From Allolobophora icterica (lineage: Eukaryota; Annelida; Clitellata; Crassiclitellata; Lumbricidae): DNA of 64,000 nucleotides. The stretch's first letter is position 1. Each line of letters opens with the position of its first letter. The position numbers and the translations under genes were made by a program. The DNA lies in the NCBI GenBank assembly GCA_963556255.1, contig OY744612.1, forward strand, positions 18,640,400-18,704,399, read 5' to 3'. The notes below the pieces were generated by a model. The model saw only the letters and a list, made by a program, of their open reading frames with translations, was not told the origin of the DNA and did no database searches. Below, one piece after another: positions 37,401-47,452 of the stretch.

Positions 37401-37622
37401 GCGGACTCCTTCACTCCCATCGTTTCTTGTGTCGGTGCTTGTGAGGAGATTCATTCCCGGAGACGTTTCTTGCCATGCGAGGACAGAAGTACCGGCTTCT
37501 GCACTTCCGGTCCGTTTGATCGTCATGCCTTGGGTTGGAAGAGCAGAACAGAGCAAAGAATGTGGGTTCGAATTCCAGACGACTCCAAGCACCATGATGA
37601 TTACAATCCGATGAAGCATCAT
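15997..37622 (-). CDS. Giant mucin-like repeat membrane protein, two coding exons, one internal TGA
   Basis: The reading frame starts at ATG 37622-37620 and runs to a splice donor CCAAG|GTAAGA at 17294|17293 (20,329 nt in one exon). It resumes at 16436 after TTTTAAAG and stops at 15997; the phase-1 junction rebuilds a GAA codon. Total is about 6,922 codons. Residues 1-31 form a signal peptide (core IVIIMVLGVVW, likely cut near CSA|LP). Residues 32-170 are acidic and Asn-rich with N-glycosylation sequons. Then come about 590 imperfect decapeptides with consensus S-E-S-T-P-D-V-T-S-T, nearly cysteine-free. Three tandem 43-residue repeats, a Ser-rich spacer and a transmembrane helix follow. Many Ser/Thr next to Pro suggests dense O-glycosylation, while an Asp and a Glu per unit make it polyanionic. 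No SEA, EGF, VWD or lectin domain is visible. Codon 1997 is TGA. I do not recognise a named family; a cell-surface mucin or adhesive-type glycoprotein is an inference. Confidence 0.8.
16619..16892. repeat. 20-bp minisatellite inside the intron of the giant gene
   Basis: Nearly 14 copies of GGAGCTCAGCGTTACAAAGC occur head to tail. Variants GCTACAAATC are interspersed in a non-random order. All six frames tend to stay open because the unit lacks stops; this is not coding. Confidence 0.95.
18335..18725 (-). repeat. Three tandem 129-bp (43-residue) units near the C-terminus
   Basis: The phrase ATTTTATACTCAAAGGATAT (plus) recurs at 18340, 18469 and 18598, exactly 129 bp apart. Each unit encodes a 43-residue block with SEKRLSSD and SNISFEYKI. 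The three copies differ at few positions. The unit is unlike the decapeptide array upstream. Confidence 0.92.
24290..27990 (-). repeat. Higher-order repeat inside the array (720 bp and 1,941 bp)
   Basis: The phrase GGGTTAGATTCTGCGAAAGA (plus strand) stands at 24610, 25330, 26551 and 27271. A variant is at 26050. Spacings are exactly 720 bp (24 units) within blocks and 1,941 bp between blocks. Whole 720-bp blocks match base for base apart from scattered differences, so these are recent in-frame duplications. Confidence 0.9.
31632..31634 (-). other. In-frame TGA interrupting the giant reading frame (codon 1997)
   Basis: On the minus strand the decapeptide reads S-D-V-T-TGA where neighbouring units have S-D-V-T-TCA. 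One C-to-G change (plus base 31633) would create the stop. The 107 codons after it, down to the next Met at 31310, stay open and repeat-coding, and the frame is unchanged for a further 14 kb. Confidence 0.95.
37527..37622 (-). other. Signal peptide region of the giant protein
   Basis: Two consecutive Met codons are followed by LHRIVIIMVLGVVW, a short basic n-region and an 11-residue hydrophobic core. A probable cleavage site follows at SLLCSA|LP. The second Met has A at -3 and the better initiation context. Export to the secretory pathway is strongly implied. Confidence 0.75.
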
Positions 37623-37674
37623 GAAAAATCTAGTTTGGGTGCAAATATGACAATATTTTATTTGTTTACTTATT

Positions 37675-37682
37675 TATTTATA
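37675..37682 (-). promoter_or_regulatory. Possible TATA box of the giant gene
   Basis: TATAAATA reads on the minus strand about 53 bp upstream of the start codon. That leaves room for a 5' UTR of only about 25 nt. The surrounding DNA is AT-rich, so a chance match is possible. Confidence 0.35.
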
Positions 37683-37689
37683 AAAGTAC

Positions 37690-38090
37690 GAAGTAGGCCT
37701 ACTTGTTCCGATTCTTTCCTCATACTTGCAATGATAGTGCTTAATTTTACTTGTACTTGAGTAATATTAACGACGTAGGCCTAATTTTAATTATTATAGC
37801 GCTGTATTATGCAACATTGAGTTTAAATCTGTTCAAGCCTGTCTAGACAATGCACAAACAGGTGACACTAAATCGATTTTCAACACACTTGTGGCTGATA
37901 TTCCTGCAGTGTCATAAAGTTTGCCTACATTGTGAAAATAAACTTCAGATAACGCTAGTGTTTGCATGGCGTGTAATTCTCACAGTGTAGGCATACTTAA
38001 TTGTGGTTGGCATCAGAGTACCTTTACTCCTACCTGTAACTCGAGTTGATGTAATCTGAGTTGCAGGCCCTAGGCTACTTGTATTCTAAG
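37690..38090. other. Upstream flank of the giant gene
   Basis: No exon or repeat boundary is supported. Any further upstream non-coding exon of the giant gene would lie here or beyond. Confidence 0.35.
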
Positions 38091-38093
38091 CAT

Positions 38094-38434
38094 GGGCGGC
38101 GATCCTGGGGGGGCGAGGACAAGACCCCACCTTTAATAGTGGGGGGACACAGTATACAGTTGTTACCCCAAATTTTGAAGAAACACGAAGCTCGAAAAAA
38201 TTCACCTCTTTTATAACCAGATCAGTTCAAAAGTGTCCCTCCCCCACCTGTCACCTGGGGAGCGCCTGTGAGTAGCCTTCTTGGCGCTATATAAATGTCG
38301 TAATGAATGAATGAATGAATGAATGAATGAATGAATGAATGAATGAATGAATGAATGAATGAATGAATGAATGAATGAATGAATGAATGAATGAATGAAT
38401 GAATGAATGAATGTCAAACAAGATCGCCGCCAGT
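38094..38434. repeat. Composite repeat: possible TIR ends around a SINE with (AATG)n tail
   Basis: Outer ends GGGCGGCGATCCTGG and AAGATCGCCGCCA are inverted copies over about 11 bp, without a visible target-site duplication. Inside, 38235-38300 carries the GGAGCGCCTGTGAGTAG / TTGGCGCTATATAAATG end. A pure (AATG)n array of about 28 units follows at 38302-38413. Confidence 0.6.
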
Positions 38435-39000
38435 GGCTCTGAGTTACAACTTGCACTTCTGAGTAATATAATTGTATTTGAAACAGTGCTCCGCTCGAAC
38501 CTCGATGTCGTCATCAATTGATGTTTAGGCCTAATGATCTCTCTGGCAACCGGACTCGGACCTCAGTGGACATTGATCTCTGGACAACCCCTCGGATACG
38601 ACACAACGCTCGTGAATAAGCTGGTGCTTTACGCTTAGCTCTTAGACTGGCGCTTTAGAAAATTGGAATTTACGATTACGATTAAATAATGCTTGCTACG
38701 CTGACAGAAACTACAGGGAGTGTCGCCATCTGAAGAACACTTTGGTGTTTGCGTTACACGTGAAATTGAATGAGAGAGCGCCACCTAGCGAACAGCGAAG
38801 GTTTTCAGGTCAGGCTGGTGCCATCTTGGGAACGGCAGTAGCAACGACATACGCGCATTTATAATCCAGATTACTTTGATAGATCATCAAGGATTAAGGT
38901 GAATATATAGCTAATGTAATGTAATGCAATCAGATATTCATATAGCGCCCATAGTTAGCTTAAGGTCAAGTTGCCAGATGATTGTGCTCAAATGATTGAT
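38435..39000. other. Intergenic with one dispersed-repeat fragment
   Basis: At 38620-38690, AATAAGCTGGTGCTTTACGC through TTTACGATTACGATTA is a plus-strand copy of the repeat seen in reverse at 1500-1565 and about 40505-40590. Confidence 0.5.
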
Positions 39001-39009
39001 AGCCTTCAC

Positions 39010-39105
39010 TAATGTAGGCTTTTTCTATAGCGACCGTATGACCTCGACCGTGCTCATTATACGGTGAATTGATCAGACGAGATCCATCACCACCACAGCC
39101 CGGTT
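39010..39105 (-). repeat. Dispersed repeat pair member
   Basis: The reverse complement (ATGGATCTCGTCTGATCAAT, then GAGCACGGTCGAGGTCATAC) matches 48720-48800 over about 80 bp with scattered differences. The element type is not identified. Confidence 0.6.
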
Positions 39106-41499
39106 GAATGGGTGCCACACAATATAAGTCCCCGTGTACGGCCCGTCCTAGCCCTAGATTCATCGGTAAGCGACCCGGCAACCGCACGCTCCTATAGAGG
39201 GCAAGGGACGTGTTCCCGAGCCAAAGCAGCTAACCGGATTAGTACTAGAAATAAGGCTATCCAATTCCACTTAAATTCCAGCTTTGGAAATTGAACCAGT
39301 AGGCCTATGCAGCAGCAATTATAGCCGATGCATCATTTTTATTGGTCATGCATATATGCACCATTCATTCATTTATTCATTCATTCATTATTCATTCATT
39401 TAGTGGACTTATATAGCGCCCCTGCAAGACACCTACTGAGAGGCGCTCCCAGTCCAACTCCGGCGATAAAGAACAGTTTTCAGATGCTTCCAAATGCATA
39501 ACATTCTTAATTAGCAGTGGATGCATTTTTATACTCACCCTTCTGCGAAACGGTTCAATTAACGGTACATAATCTCATGGAACTGGAATTTGCGCGACGT
39601 AGGCCTAGCTTAACGTTTAATCGTTAATTACAAACTCGACTCTAACAGAATAGAAGCTTCAATGATAGTTGCACTATCATTGTTTTAACAAAATCTTAGT
39701 TACGACTTAGTCGCCATATTAAATGTTGTCGGACGGTAGGCCTATACGTACATCTTTATGTGCCCAACGAATGAACAGGACACTCCCTCAAACCGTATTT
39801 CAACCATATCCACATTAATTACAATGCAGTTACAATTATCTGTATAATATAATCGGCTGGGATGGTCAAAGTGGGTCACTCGAGCGGCCTTGACACTCTT
39901 CGGCAGGTCAACCGTTGACCTACGTCACAGGCTACGTGGACATATGCAAGACTGGTGCAACTTCGAAGTCTTCATGCCTCAGCCAACAGGAGCGCTTGGA
40001 GTGTTTCAAAACTACTCACACCTTCTGCTAGGCCAGGGATTAAGAGAACCATAGGCCTACCAACGTCAGCTTTCAACGAGGAGCCTGCCGGCTGGATCAT
40101 CGTGTGGCCCCGGCTTCATTACTGCGCTTTGCTTCTCCCTAAACTTATCTAAAGACTCAAATATATCCGTAACACATCGTTTTCCATCATTTAAGCCAGC
40201 GCAGCTAGCTGCTGACTTTCAAAGTTAGTGGTTACTTTGAGAGTTATAGGTGCCTCGCAGGTAGCCAGAATGCGTATGTCATTTTATCTCCAGGTCACTC
40301 GTCTCCTAGCCTACTTTTATTCGCGTAGGGCCCTAGTCTATTATGTTTATTATCTCTAATTTCCTCTTTTTCAGCTGTACCATGGTGCGGTGTGACACCA
40401 TGCTTTTATGACTACTAAACGTGATAAATCTAGGTTATACAATCGCTACAGAATAACGTGCAACGTACAGCGTGTAGATTCAACCTAAGGTCAACTCATT
40501 TCTTCGCATTTAGTAGGCCTAATCGTAAACTCGAGATGTTTACAGTGCCCAAAGAAACGAAGCCGCGGGAACCAGCTTATGATGGGCGCTCAGTCAAAAT
40601 AAAATCGATTACTACTAGTTCGTTACTTTTTTACTTATTGTGCAGTTATTTTAGGATTTCGAACTTTCTTTCGTAAAAAGAACCAGCTTCTTAGAAGGAA
40701 TTTGAAGACGTAATTTTATCTTACTTACTATATACTATCTTGGATATACTCGATCACATCCTGTAAGACTTTGCCGTGTGGAATACCGGAAGAGCCAACC
40801 CTTTTATTTTCTAACTCGAGAGGTAAATGGAGTTGTAGTTGATATTATTTTAAATCCTCTGTAATCGAAACTTCGTTACAACAATATCTGTAAAACTTTA
40901 GACCTTGAAATAAAGGGGCTTTATATTAAATATATTATTTTGTTTTGTGGCTTTTTATAACAAGTTTCTAATTATTTTTATGTGGTTAGTAAAGCCTAAG
41001 TCACGAGTCGTTTGCGTGTGAGTGATGCGCTACTATAACGACTAGATATATTCACAAACTCCAAACCTGCTGTTGGCTGAAAACCAAATTTTGGCTTGGG
41101 TCAAATTTTATACTTGTTTTGCGTTAATGTTACCAATACCAATCGCCGATGAAAATGCCGTGCTTTACGTGCTTTTCTTAAGTGCTTGCCATAATTTTAC
41201 TACACGCCATCTTTACGTTTTTGTTCTATCAAAATCGGAACTAAATATTAGTTGACGTGGTATGTCATTTTTGCAAAGAGAAAAATGTTCAACTTTGAAG
41301 CAGTAACATCGTAGATAATTTGCAGATTTCATAGCAGTTATGAATTATGATTAATGTAGATTAATGGATGTGTTCTGTCTCACACCTTAGAAATGTGTCA
41401 GTAATCGGTAATTTAAATGAAACATGAAAAGGTTAAATGTTTAGAGACTTGGTTGCAATTTTTCAGTTGCTAATCTGTGCTCTTTTGTGTTTTTGTCAG
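39106..41499. other. Intergenic / upstream of RPL27
   Basis: A TTCA-tailed SINE end lies at 39363-39480 and a repeat fragment at 40505-40590. A non-coding first exon of RPL27 is expected upstream of 41500, but no convincing pyrimidine-tract start and donor pair was found. Confidence 0.45.
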
Positions 41500-41507
41500 A
41501 CGACAGA

Positions 41508-44053
41508 ATGGGCAAGTTCATGAAAAACGGAAAAGTTGTCCTTGTCCTCGGTGGACGTTATGCAGGCCGCAAGGCTATCATTGTAAAGGTAATTAGATAC
41601 GCCTTTAAGGCTTTTACTTTGAACATGAAGTTCTGAAATTATTGCTAGTTAATTCTCTTAACTTCAGATATAAAATAGGTATTATGGTCAGCAATCTTGA
41701 TTTGTCAACCTCGTGACAACATATTGGGGTGCCAACCAGGGTGCATTGTGAAACCCCAATCCTCAAAACAGAATTTCCACCTTGTCCATGAAATCTGTTT
41801 TCTGAGTTAAAACAAAATTATTTATGCAAGCCTCTCTCAACTTTTCAAGGTAGTTTCAAATGTACTATTCAGGATGTTGTACGACTTGTCCATGTTAATT
41901 TTCACGATCTGAACACTTGGTAAAATTGTTGGGTGAATTTGATCAATTTTGCATTATCGTCACTTTCAGGGATTTGGGTAGACCCTGCCAGCCAATCAAG
42001 TTAGAAGGTGATGATAGGCAGTTGTAGTTAAATTCTTACATGCTTTTTTAAAGTGTTAGAGTGGTACAAAAACAATAATTTAGAGCAAGATTTGATCAAA
42101 TTTATCTTTGAACCTTGGCAGGATGGTGAAAGAAGAACTTCAAATTAGCCACCGGCCCTTAGCCAGAAATAGAGTAGGGCATCCAAAGCATTCGAAGTCA
42201 CGACAGCCCAACGCTGTGAGTCTGTGAAGTCGTGACCGCTCGAAGCCACGACTGTAAGAGTCCAACTGCAATGCCCCTATACTGAATGATCTATGGGACT
42301 TGATCATATTTGTAACAGTTTAACCTACAATGGTACAAAGAACAATCTGTTAACTTCAGATGAGGGGCCTGATTAGCCAGTTCATCAGATGTATATAATA
42401 ATCAAAACAAGTTTAGTACCTGTTTCCTTTTTTGTCGCAGAACTACGATGATGGTTCCTCGGATAAGCCGTACGGCCATGCACTTGTTGCTGGTATCTCC
42501 AGATACCCACGCTCCGTCACAAAGAAAATGGGCAAGAAGAAGATCAAGCAGAGGTCCAAGGTTAAGGCCTTCATTAAGGTCTACAACTATAACCATCTCC
42601 TGCCAACAAGGTGAGAAAAGATAACTATAGATGATCAAATGAAGTCTAAACAATTTGTTCTAATTGTGCACTATAAATTGTCATTGTAGTAAGACTACCC
42701 TACAAGAGAAAGGAGCTATCTATGCTATCTTTCTTATGTTATTGTTCATGAACAACAACCTGTTCGGAACTAGAAAACTTAAGTGGTGGGCCTCCCACGT
42801 AAATCCCACCTGTATTACCATCTAGAGTAGACTTAACCGCTTGTGGGAACTTCCGGCCACAATAAGTCTTCATGCTAATGCTGTAAAATAATTGGTAACA
42901 GTTCAGACATGTCCTCGTGCAGGGCTGTGGTCTTTCTACCTAAAAACAAGCGAATTAGACTTGATGAAAACATAAAAAAATTACCGTAGCATTATAATGC
43001 ATCTCTAAAAACTGTAAAATATATATCTTATGTAGTTTTAAATTTGCATTTGGTAGTATACCATGGAGAATTCCAACCTTGTATTGTTACCTGGTTGATC
43101 AGACACCGTGGTAGAGTAATATATGCCTCAGTAAATTTTCAATTATAGCATTTTTTGTGAAACTGCTGTATGAACGTGGCATTACAAGTCTTTCTGCTTT
43201 TTGTTTGATGGTTTTCTTAGCTTAATTAAGTTTTGTTGGCTGAACTTGCACTTTCTGGTGCGATTTAGATGCAAGTGTCAACGAATCGTTCACTTTGAGT
43301 TTTAAAATTTGTTTGATTGTATTTTGCCGTTGTTTAAAATTGAGCAGATTTGGTGTGCAGGTATTCCGTTGATGTTGAGGTTGACAAGCGTGTCGTAAAC
43401 AAGGATATCTTCAAGGATGGTGCCCTCCGAAAAAAGGCAAATCAGGAGATGAAGGCGAAGTTTGAAGAACGGTAGGAACCACTATCTTCTCGGACATCCC
43501 AATGCATGGTTTCTTATGATTTATTATATAGTGACTACATGCAAGATTCGAAGGAAAAAGACGCAAAGGCAGACCAAGACTTAAGACGGATAGATAGTAA
43601 AACTGAGGACATAACATCATTTGGAAGACTGAGGCTTGACAAATGACCGAGGACAATGGAGATAATTTATTCGTACCCATCGCCGCCATGAACTGATGGT
43701 GATGAGATATGTATTACAGGCAGAATTTGTAAATTTTTAATATCGGCGATTTATGAGGCGTTTTGCCAAGTATTTTTACTCAAAAGATGTGATTTATGAA
43801 AAATGTGTTCTTTTTGACTGCGTTTTGCAGAAATGAATATGACTTAGAATTCTCTGCTAGCATATTGAAATCTGTGAGCATGGTCATAAATTCAGAGCGA
43901 ACCTTGCTTTTTCAGCAATTTTTTAAAACCTTGCCGAGTCATTTCCTGTTTTGTGTGGTGAATAGTGCATTACTTGTTTTTGACTTGTTTGGTTTTTGTT
44001 TCAGGTACAAATCCGGAAAGAACAGGTGGTTCTTCCAGAAGCTGCGATTCTAG
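41508..44053 (+). CDS. RPL27: 60S ribosomal protein L27 (eL27), complete, four coding exons
   Basis: Exons 41508-41588, 42441-42610, 43361-43471 and 44005-44053 join in phase to 136 residues plus stop, exactly the family's usual length. The N-terminus [20 protein letters not shown] is the KOW-type fold. [15 protein letters not shown] and the end [10 protein letters not shown] are hallmark eL27 segments. All introns are GT-AG: TTGTAAAG|GTAATT, ACAAG|GTGAG and GAACG|GTAGG, with acceptors GTCGCAG, GTGTGCAG and GTTTCAG. An acceptor TTTTTGTCAG ends 8 bp before the ATG, so the 5' UTR is split. The protein is a large-subunit component near the peptide exit region. No truncation or frameshift is seen. 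Confidence 0.98.
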
Positions 44054-44107
44054 AGCAACTGTTTGCGGACATTGGATTTATGTTTTCTTGATTGATTGAA
44101 GTTGAAA

Positions 44108-44113
44108 AATAAA
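44108..44113 (+). terminator. RPL27 polyadenylation signal
   Basis: AATAAA lies 55 bp after the stop codon, giving the very short 3' UTR usual for ribosomal protein genes. Confidence 0.8.
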
Positions 44114-44531
44114 AAGCTTCAGTCTGATCAGAGTTTGTTTCATTGTAATGTTTGTTTGTGACATCAAAATTTTTATGCAAATATGTGATGCTTGAAGCAT
44201 GAAAAGTAGCTATGCGTGCACTGAATGGAAGATGTCGAATTCGGAATTAAAATTAATTAATTGTTGCAAGAGATGATAGTTGTTTTAGACAAAAAGTACA
44301 TCAAATAATTCAAATTGAAGAGTTTGAGCAGGTGTGGGATCTGGGGAGCGTGGGTCCATCTGATGAGTACATTCTTCAACTTCAACTTTCCACTAATAGG
44401 AATTGGTTGAGTGATGGAGGCAGCGCTCTGGTCAAGCTTTGTTTATGTGGACCGCCACAGTGGATTGCATCTTCGCATTCAACACGGTGCAGCGATCCTT
44501 GCTGCCCTTTTTAACACTTTAATGACTAGAG

Positions 44532-44820
44532 CAGTGGTTCTCGACCTGTGGTCCGCGGCCATCTGCCTGGTGGTCCGCGAGCAAGGTCTAAAATTTAGAT
44601 TTTCACAATTAAAAGCATGCAAAAAGACAAATTTTCTCAATTTTTAAAATTTCAATCACTAGAATCGGCTAGATGGCAGCAGGAAACTAATAATGCAAGG
44701 ATTTATGGCAAAAAATTATTTTGTATTAATTGGCTCTTGGCACAATTTTTAGTGGTGGTCCGCGACCGATACACAAAATTTAGAGGTGGTCCTCGAGTCT
44801 AAAAAGGTTGAGAACCGCTG
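44532..44820. mobile_element. hAT-type MITE, 289 bp
   Basis: The left end CAGTGGTTCTCGACCTGTGG and right end AAAGGTTGAGAACCGCTG are inverted repeats. A perfect 8-bp duplication GACTAGAG stands at 44524-44531 and 44821-44828. The GGTCCGCG word recurs inside near both ends. No transposase is encoded. Confidence 0.92.
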
Positions 44821-44854
44821 GACTAGAGTGTAATAAAAGCGACTGGGAAACCAA

Positions 44855-45010
44855 TGCAGCTTGTTGAAGTGTTGAAACTGAGACTTGCTTTAGGGGCAGC
44901 CATAGGTATGAAGTGTTAGCGACTTCGTTTCTCTTAGCCTCGGCATATGAGGGTGGGTGGGCAGTTCTGTCCCTGTTAAGTTTCCACCCGACAGGTGTGG
45001 TTATTGTACT
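44855..45010 (-). repeat. SINE family A fragment, reverse orientation
   Basis: It carries TATGAAGTGTTAGCGACTTC and CTTAGCCTCGGCATATGAGG, the body of the family, without a clear tRNA-like head. The phrase GACTGGGAAACCAATGC just before it recurs at 55050. Confidence 0.6.
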
Positions 45011-45513
45011 CTGCTGAGTTTGCACGGGCATCAATGGAGCAAAATCTGGTCGGCATTTGATATTGGCCAGCATCTCCACCACTTTCAGACGGCCGTACGA
45101 CGCTTGTCTCGCCGTCATTCAGCTGATATTGGCTGCTACAAAAAATCGGCAAACATCCAATGCAGAACGGAGAGGCTTTTCTTTCCACAGTCTTAAATTT
45201 TCTCTTCACCGCTGTGGTGCTTTTACCGTAATATAATTGTTAAATAGTTGATCATCTGTTAATACGAAAAGCGTTATATAGGTTTTCGTACTTGCGTGAT
45301 TGACCAAAAATGGCATCACAATACCGTAGTTGGATTGGATGTGGTCCACTAGACTTTGAACGTCACATTACTCTGACAGTGAATGTAACTACTATACTCC
45401 GAATTCGTCATCTTTGCGTGTCTCAATTCGTCAATCCGAATATATACGACGATGATGCGAGTCAGAAGAGCGTATAGGCCTGCATGTTGCAGCTGCTCTA
45501 GATGGACTTGTTT
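45011..45513. other. Intergenic, no supported gene
   Basis: Only short open frames; none resembles a known protein. Confidence 0.35.
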
Positions 45514-46270
45514 GGGGTCATCCATGGGACGTCCGCAAAATATGACCTACTTTGGACCCCCTCCTTCGACCCCCTGTCCGCATTTGACCTACCCTCCCCT
45601 CATAGGCGTAATTTGTGGGGGGTACGAGGGGTACCCGTACCCCCCACTTTTTGAACTGGGGGGTACTGTACCCCCCACTTTTTAAAGAATGCCAATCAAT
45701 ATTTTACTATTGTGCCTTCCCAGAGAACGTTAACGGAGTCATCGCCAAAAGTACGAAAGTATACACAGGTAACGTAAACCAAGAGCCAAAAGTAATGAGA
45801 ATACTGGCAGGGAGCATGTTCAAAATGGCCATCATGCGAAAAGCGAAAGTGGAGAAGAAATTGGTACCCCACTTTTCAGACCAAAATTTTGGTACCCCCC
45901 ACTTTTTAGACTAAAGTTACGCCCATGCCTCCCCTTGCGGACACGCCAAAGCCAATGAAAGAAAAGCCAACATTGTGACTAATGTCATTAATGAGCTACC
46001 AGTTCTAGGCCCTATCTTAGTTAAAATCACCTTACTTAAAATGTCAACCAGCATACATACATATGCTATTTAAAATTGGAAAGTAAGCCCACACTGTTTT
46101 AAAGTTGTAGTACGTCACGGCATGATGTTTTAGGCAATTACCTCACTGACCTATTTGTCTCTCGGGGAAGGTTGAAACCAGGTGTTTAGAAATCTGAAAT
46201 TTGGAAACTTAGATGCAGACGTCTGCACTGGTCAAAATCCCCTCCCCTCATTGCGGACGTCCTTTATGAC
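45514..46270. mobile_element. Diverged copy of the TTA-TIR element, interrupted by a nested insertion
   Basis: It starts GGGGTCATCCATGGGACGTC and ends TGCGGACGTCCTTTATGAC, and shares an interior block (TTTTAGGCAATTACCTCACT) with the 12015-12474 element. The last bases of the right TIR are missing. A separate 327-bp element is inserted at 45601-45927. Confidence 0.75.
45601..45927. mobile_element. Nested TIR element, 327 bp, 8-bp duplication
   Basis: Ends CATAGGCGTAATTT and AAAGTTACGCCCATG are imperfect inverted repeats. Perfect CCTCCCCT duplications flank it at 45593-45600 and 45928-45935. The interior repeats GTACCCCCCACTTTTT four times. Its position inside the host element dates it as the younger insertion. 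Confidence 0.88.
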
Positions 46271-47049
46271 TTTCATTTTGGCTTTTCCTGGTCGTAGGCC
46301 CCTATAATTCTAATCTCGGCAATTTCTAAAGCGTTGGTTAAAAGCAGGGCTTATTCATGAGCGCTGCGTCAAGTCGGAGGGGTTGTCAAAAGGTAGGGCC
46401 ACTATACCAACTAGGCCTATATAGGCCCGAAGAACAAAGTTCGATTGCCACAAGATCAGATCGATCGACACGGCTACGATACCATTGATATAAGAATTTA
46501 GAAACCTAGGAAGGAGCTGCGGTTCTCTCGATATCGGTTTATTTTCATTCCAATCATTATGGCCATGACCATATGGCCATAATCTTCATATTTTCAGCCT
46601 GCAAGGTGAGATCTTTCCCGATGTGTTTATCCATTATCTGTAATAGTGCTCTGATGGAAATCGTTGGTCATGGCCATAATGGTGTAGCAGAACCAAAATA
46701 GGATAGCGTGCAAAGTGGGGTTTCAATCTTAAGTGGAACGCTGCAGGGCAGAGCCGAGATTCCCAGATGCCTAAAGTGAAAGTTTGTCTTACAAATAAAC
46801 GGCCATAGCTTTATTACAAGATAACCCATGGTTATGACTTTTTCATCTCTTTGTAACTAATGACAATTATTGATCTGTAGGCCCCTATACCTTAGTTGGA
46901 ATCCATGTGTACTGGTAATTAAGTTCTTTAGTTAAGAGTTCTATCATTGTTTCTTTTACCTGCTGATCATATAACTTGATCGATGTTACCGTTAAAAGTA
47001 TTGATTGTGCTGACATTTACTTGTATTACGATAAATGTTAACTATAGGT
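46271..47049. other. Intergenic, no supported gene
   Basis: A fragment at 46300-46370 matches the 1500-1565 repeat. ATGGCCATAATC words form weak inverted repeats at 46558-46690. No gene is supported. Confidence 0.4.
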
Positions 47050-47176
47050 GGCCCTGCTAAGCGGGATCAAGATCCCTCTTGGGTCTCCTCTTGTTGCCAA
47101 AGTTCAAACTTTTATGTTGTATTTTCCTTGTACTTCAAATGGCTTCAATAAAAGGATTGATTGATTGATTGATTGA
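47050..47176 (+). repeat. LINE-type 3' end with (TTGA)n tail
   Basis: A CTAAGCGGGATCAAGATCCC core leads to CAATAAAAGG and a five-unit TTGA tail at 47157-47176. It parallels 14205-14312. Confidence 0.55.
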
Positions 47177-47420
47177 TGACTTATGACACACAGACCCCTA
47201 ATGACAGGCGTGACATTCAATCAAACCATGACAATTTAAACGTTTAAGAAACAACGCACGAATTTTGCATTACGGTCGTCTTAACGTATGCATTACTCGA
47301 GGTTTCTCAAACTGTATGAACTCACTTCAGCTTACTTATTTCCATAGCTTAAAATATGTTGGAGCTCGCTGAGGAATAGCGCTATATAACGAGATAGTTT
47401 GTGGTGGCCGTGGTGTCGAG

Positions 47421-47452
47421 CATCGACTTATATTACGTAATATAAGTCGATG
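47421..47452. repeat. Perfect 32-bp palindrome
   Basis: CATCGACTTATATTAC is followed directly by its exact reverse complement with no spacer. The 10-bp flanks TGGTGTCGAG and TGGTGCCGAG are near-identical direct repeats. Confidence 0.97.

Noticed and set aside
42005..42120. A box C/D snoRNA in RPL27 intron 1 (GTGATGA at about 42008)
   Set aside because: No CTGA box D lies at a suitable distance and no terminal stem is visible. The similar motif in intron 3 near 43697 fails the same way.
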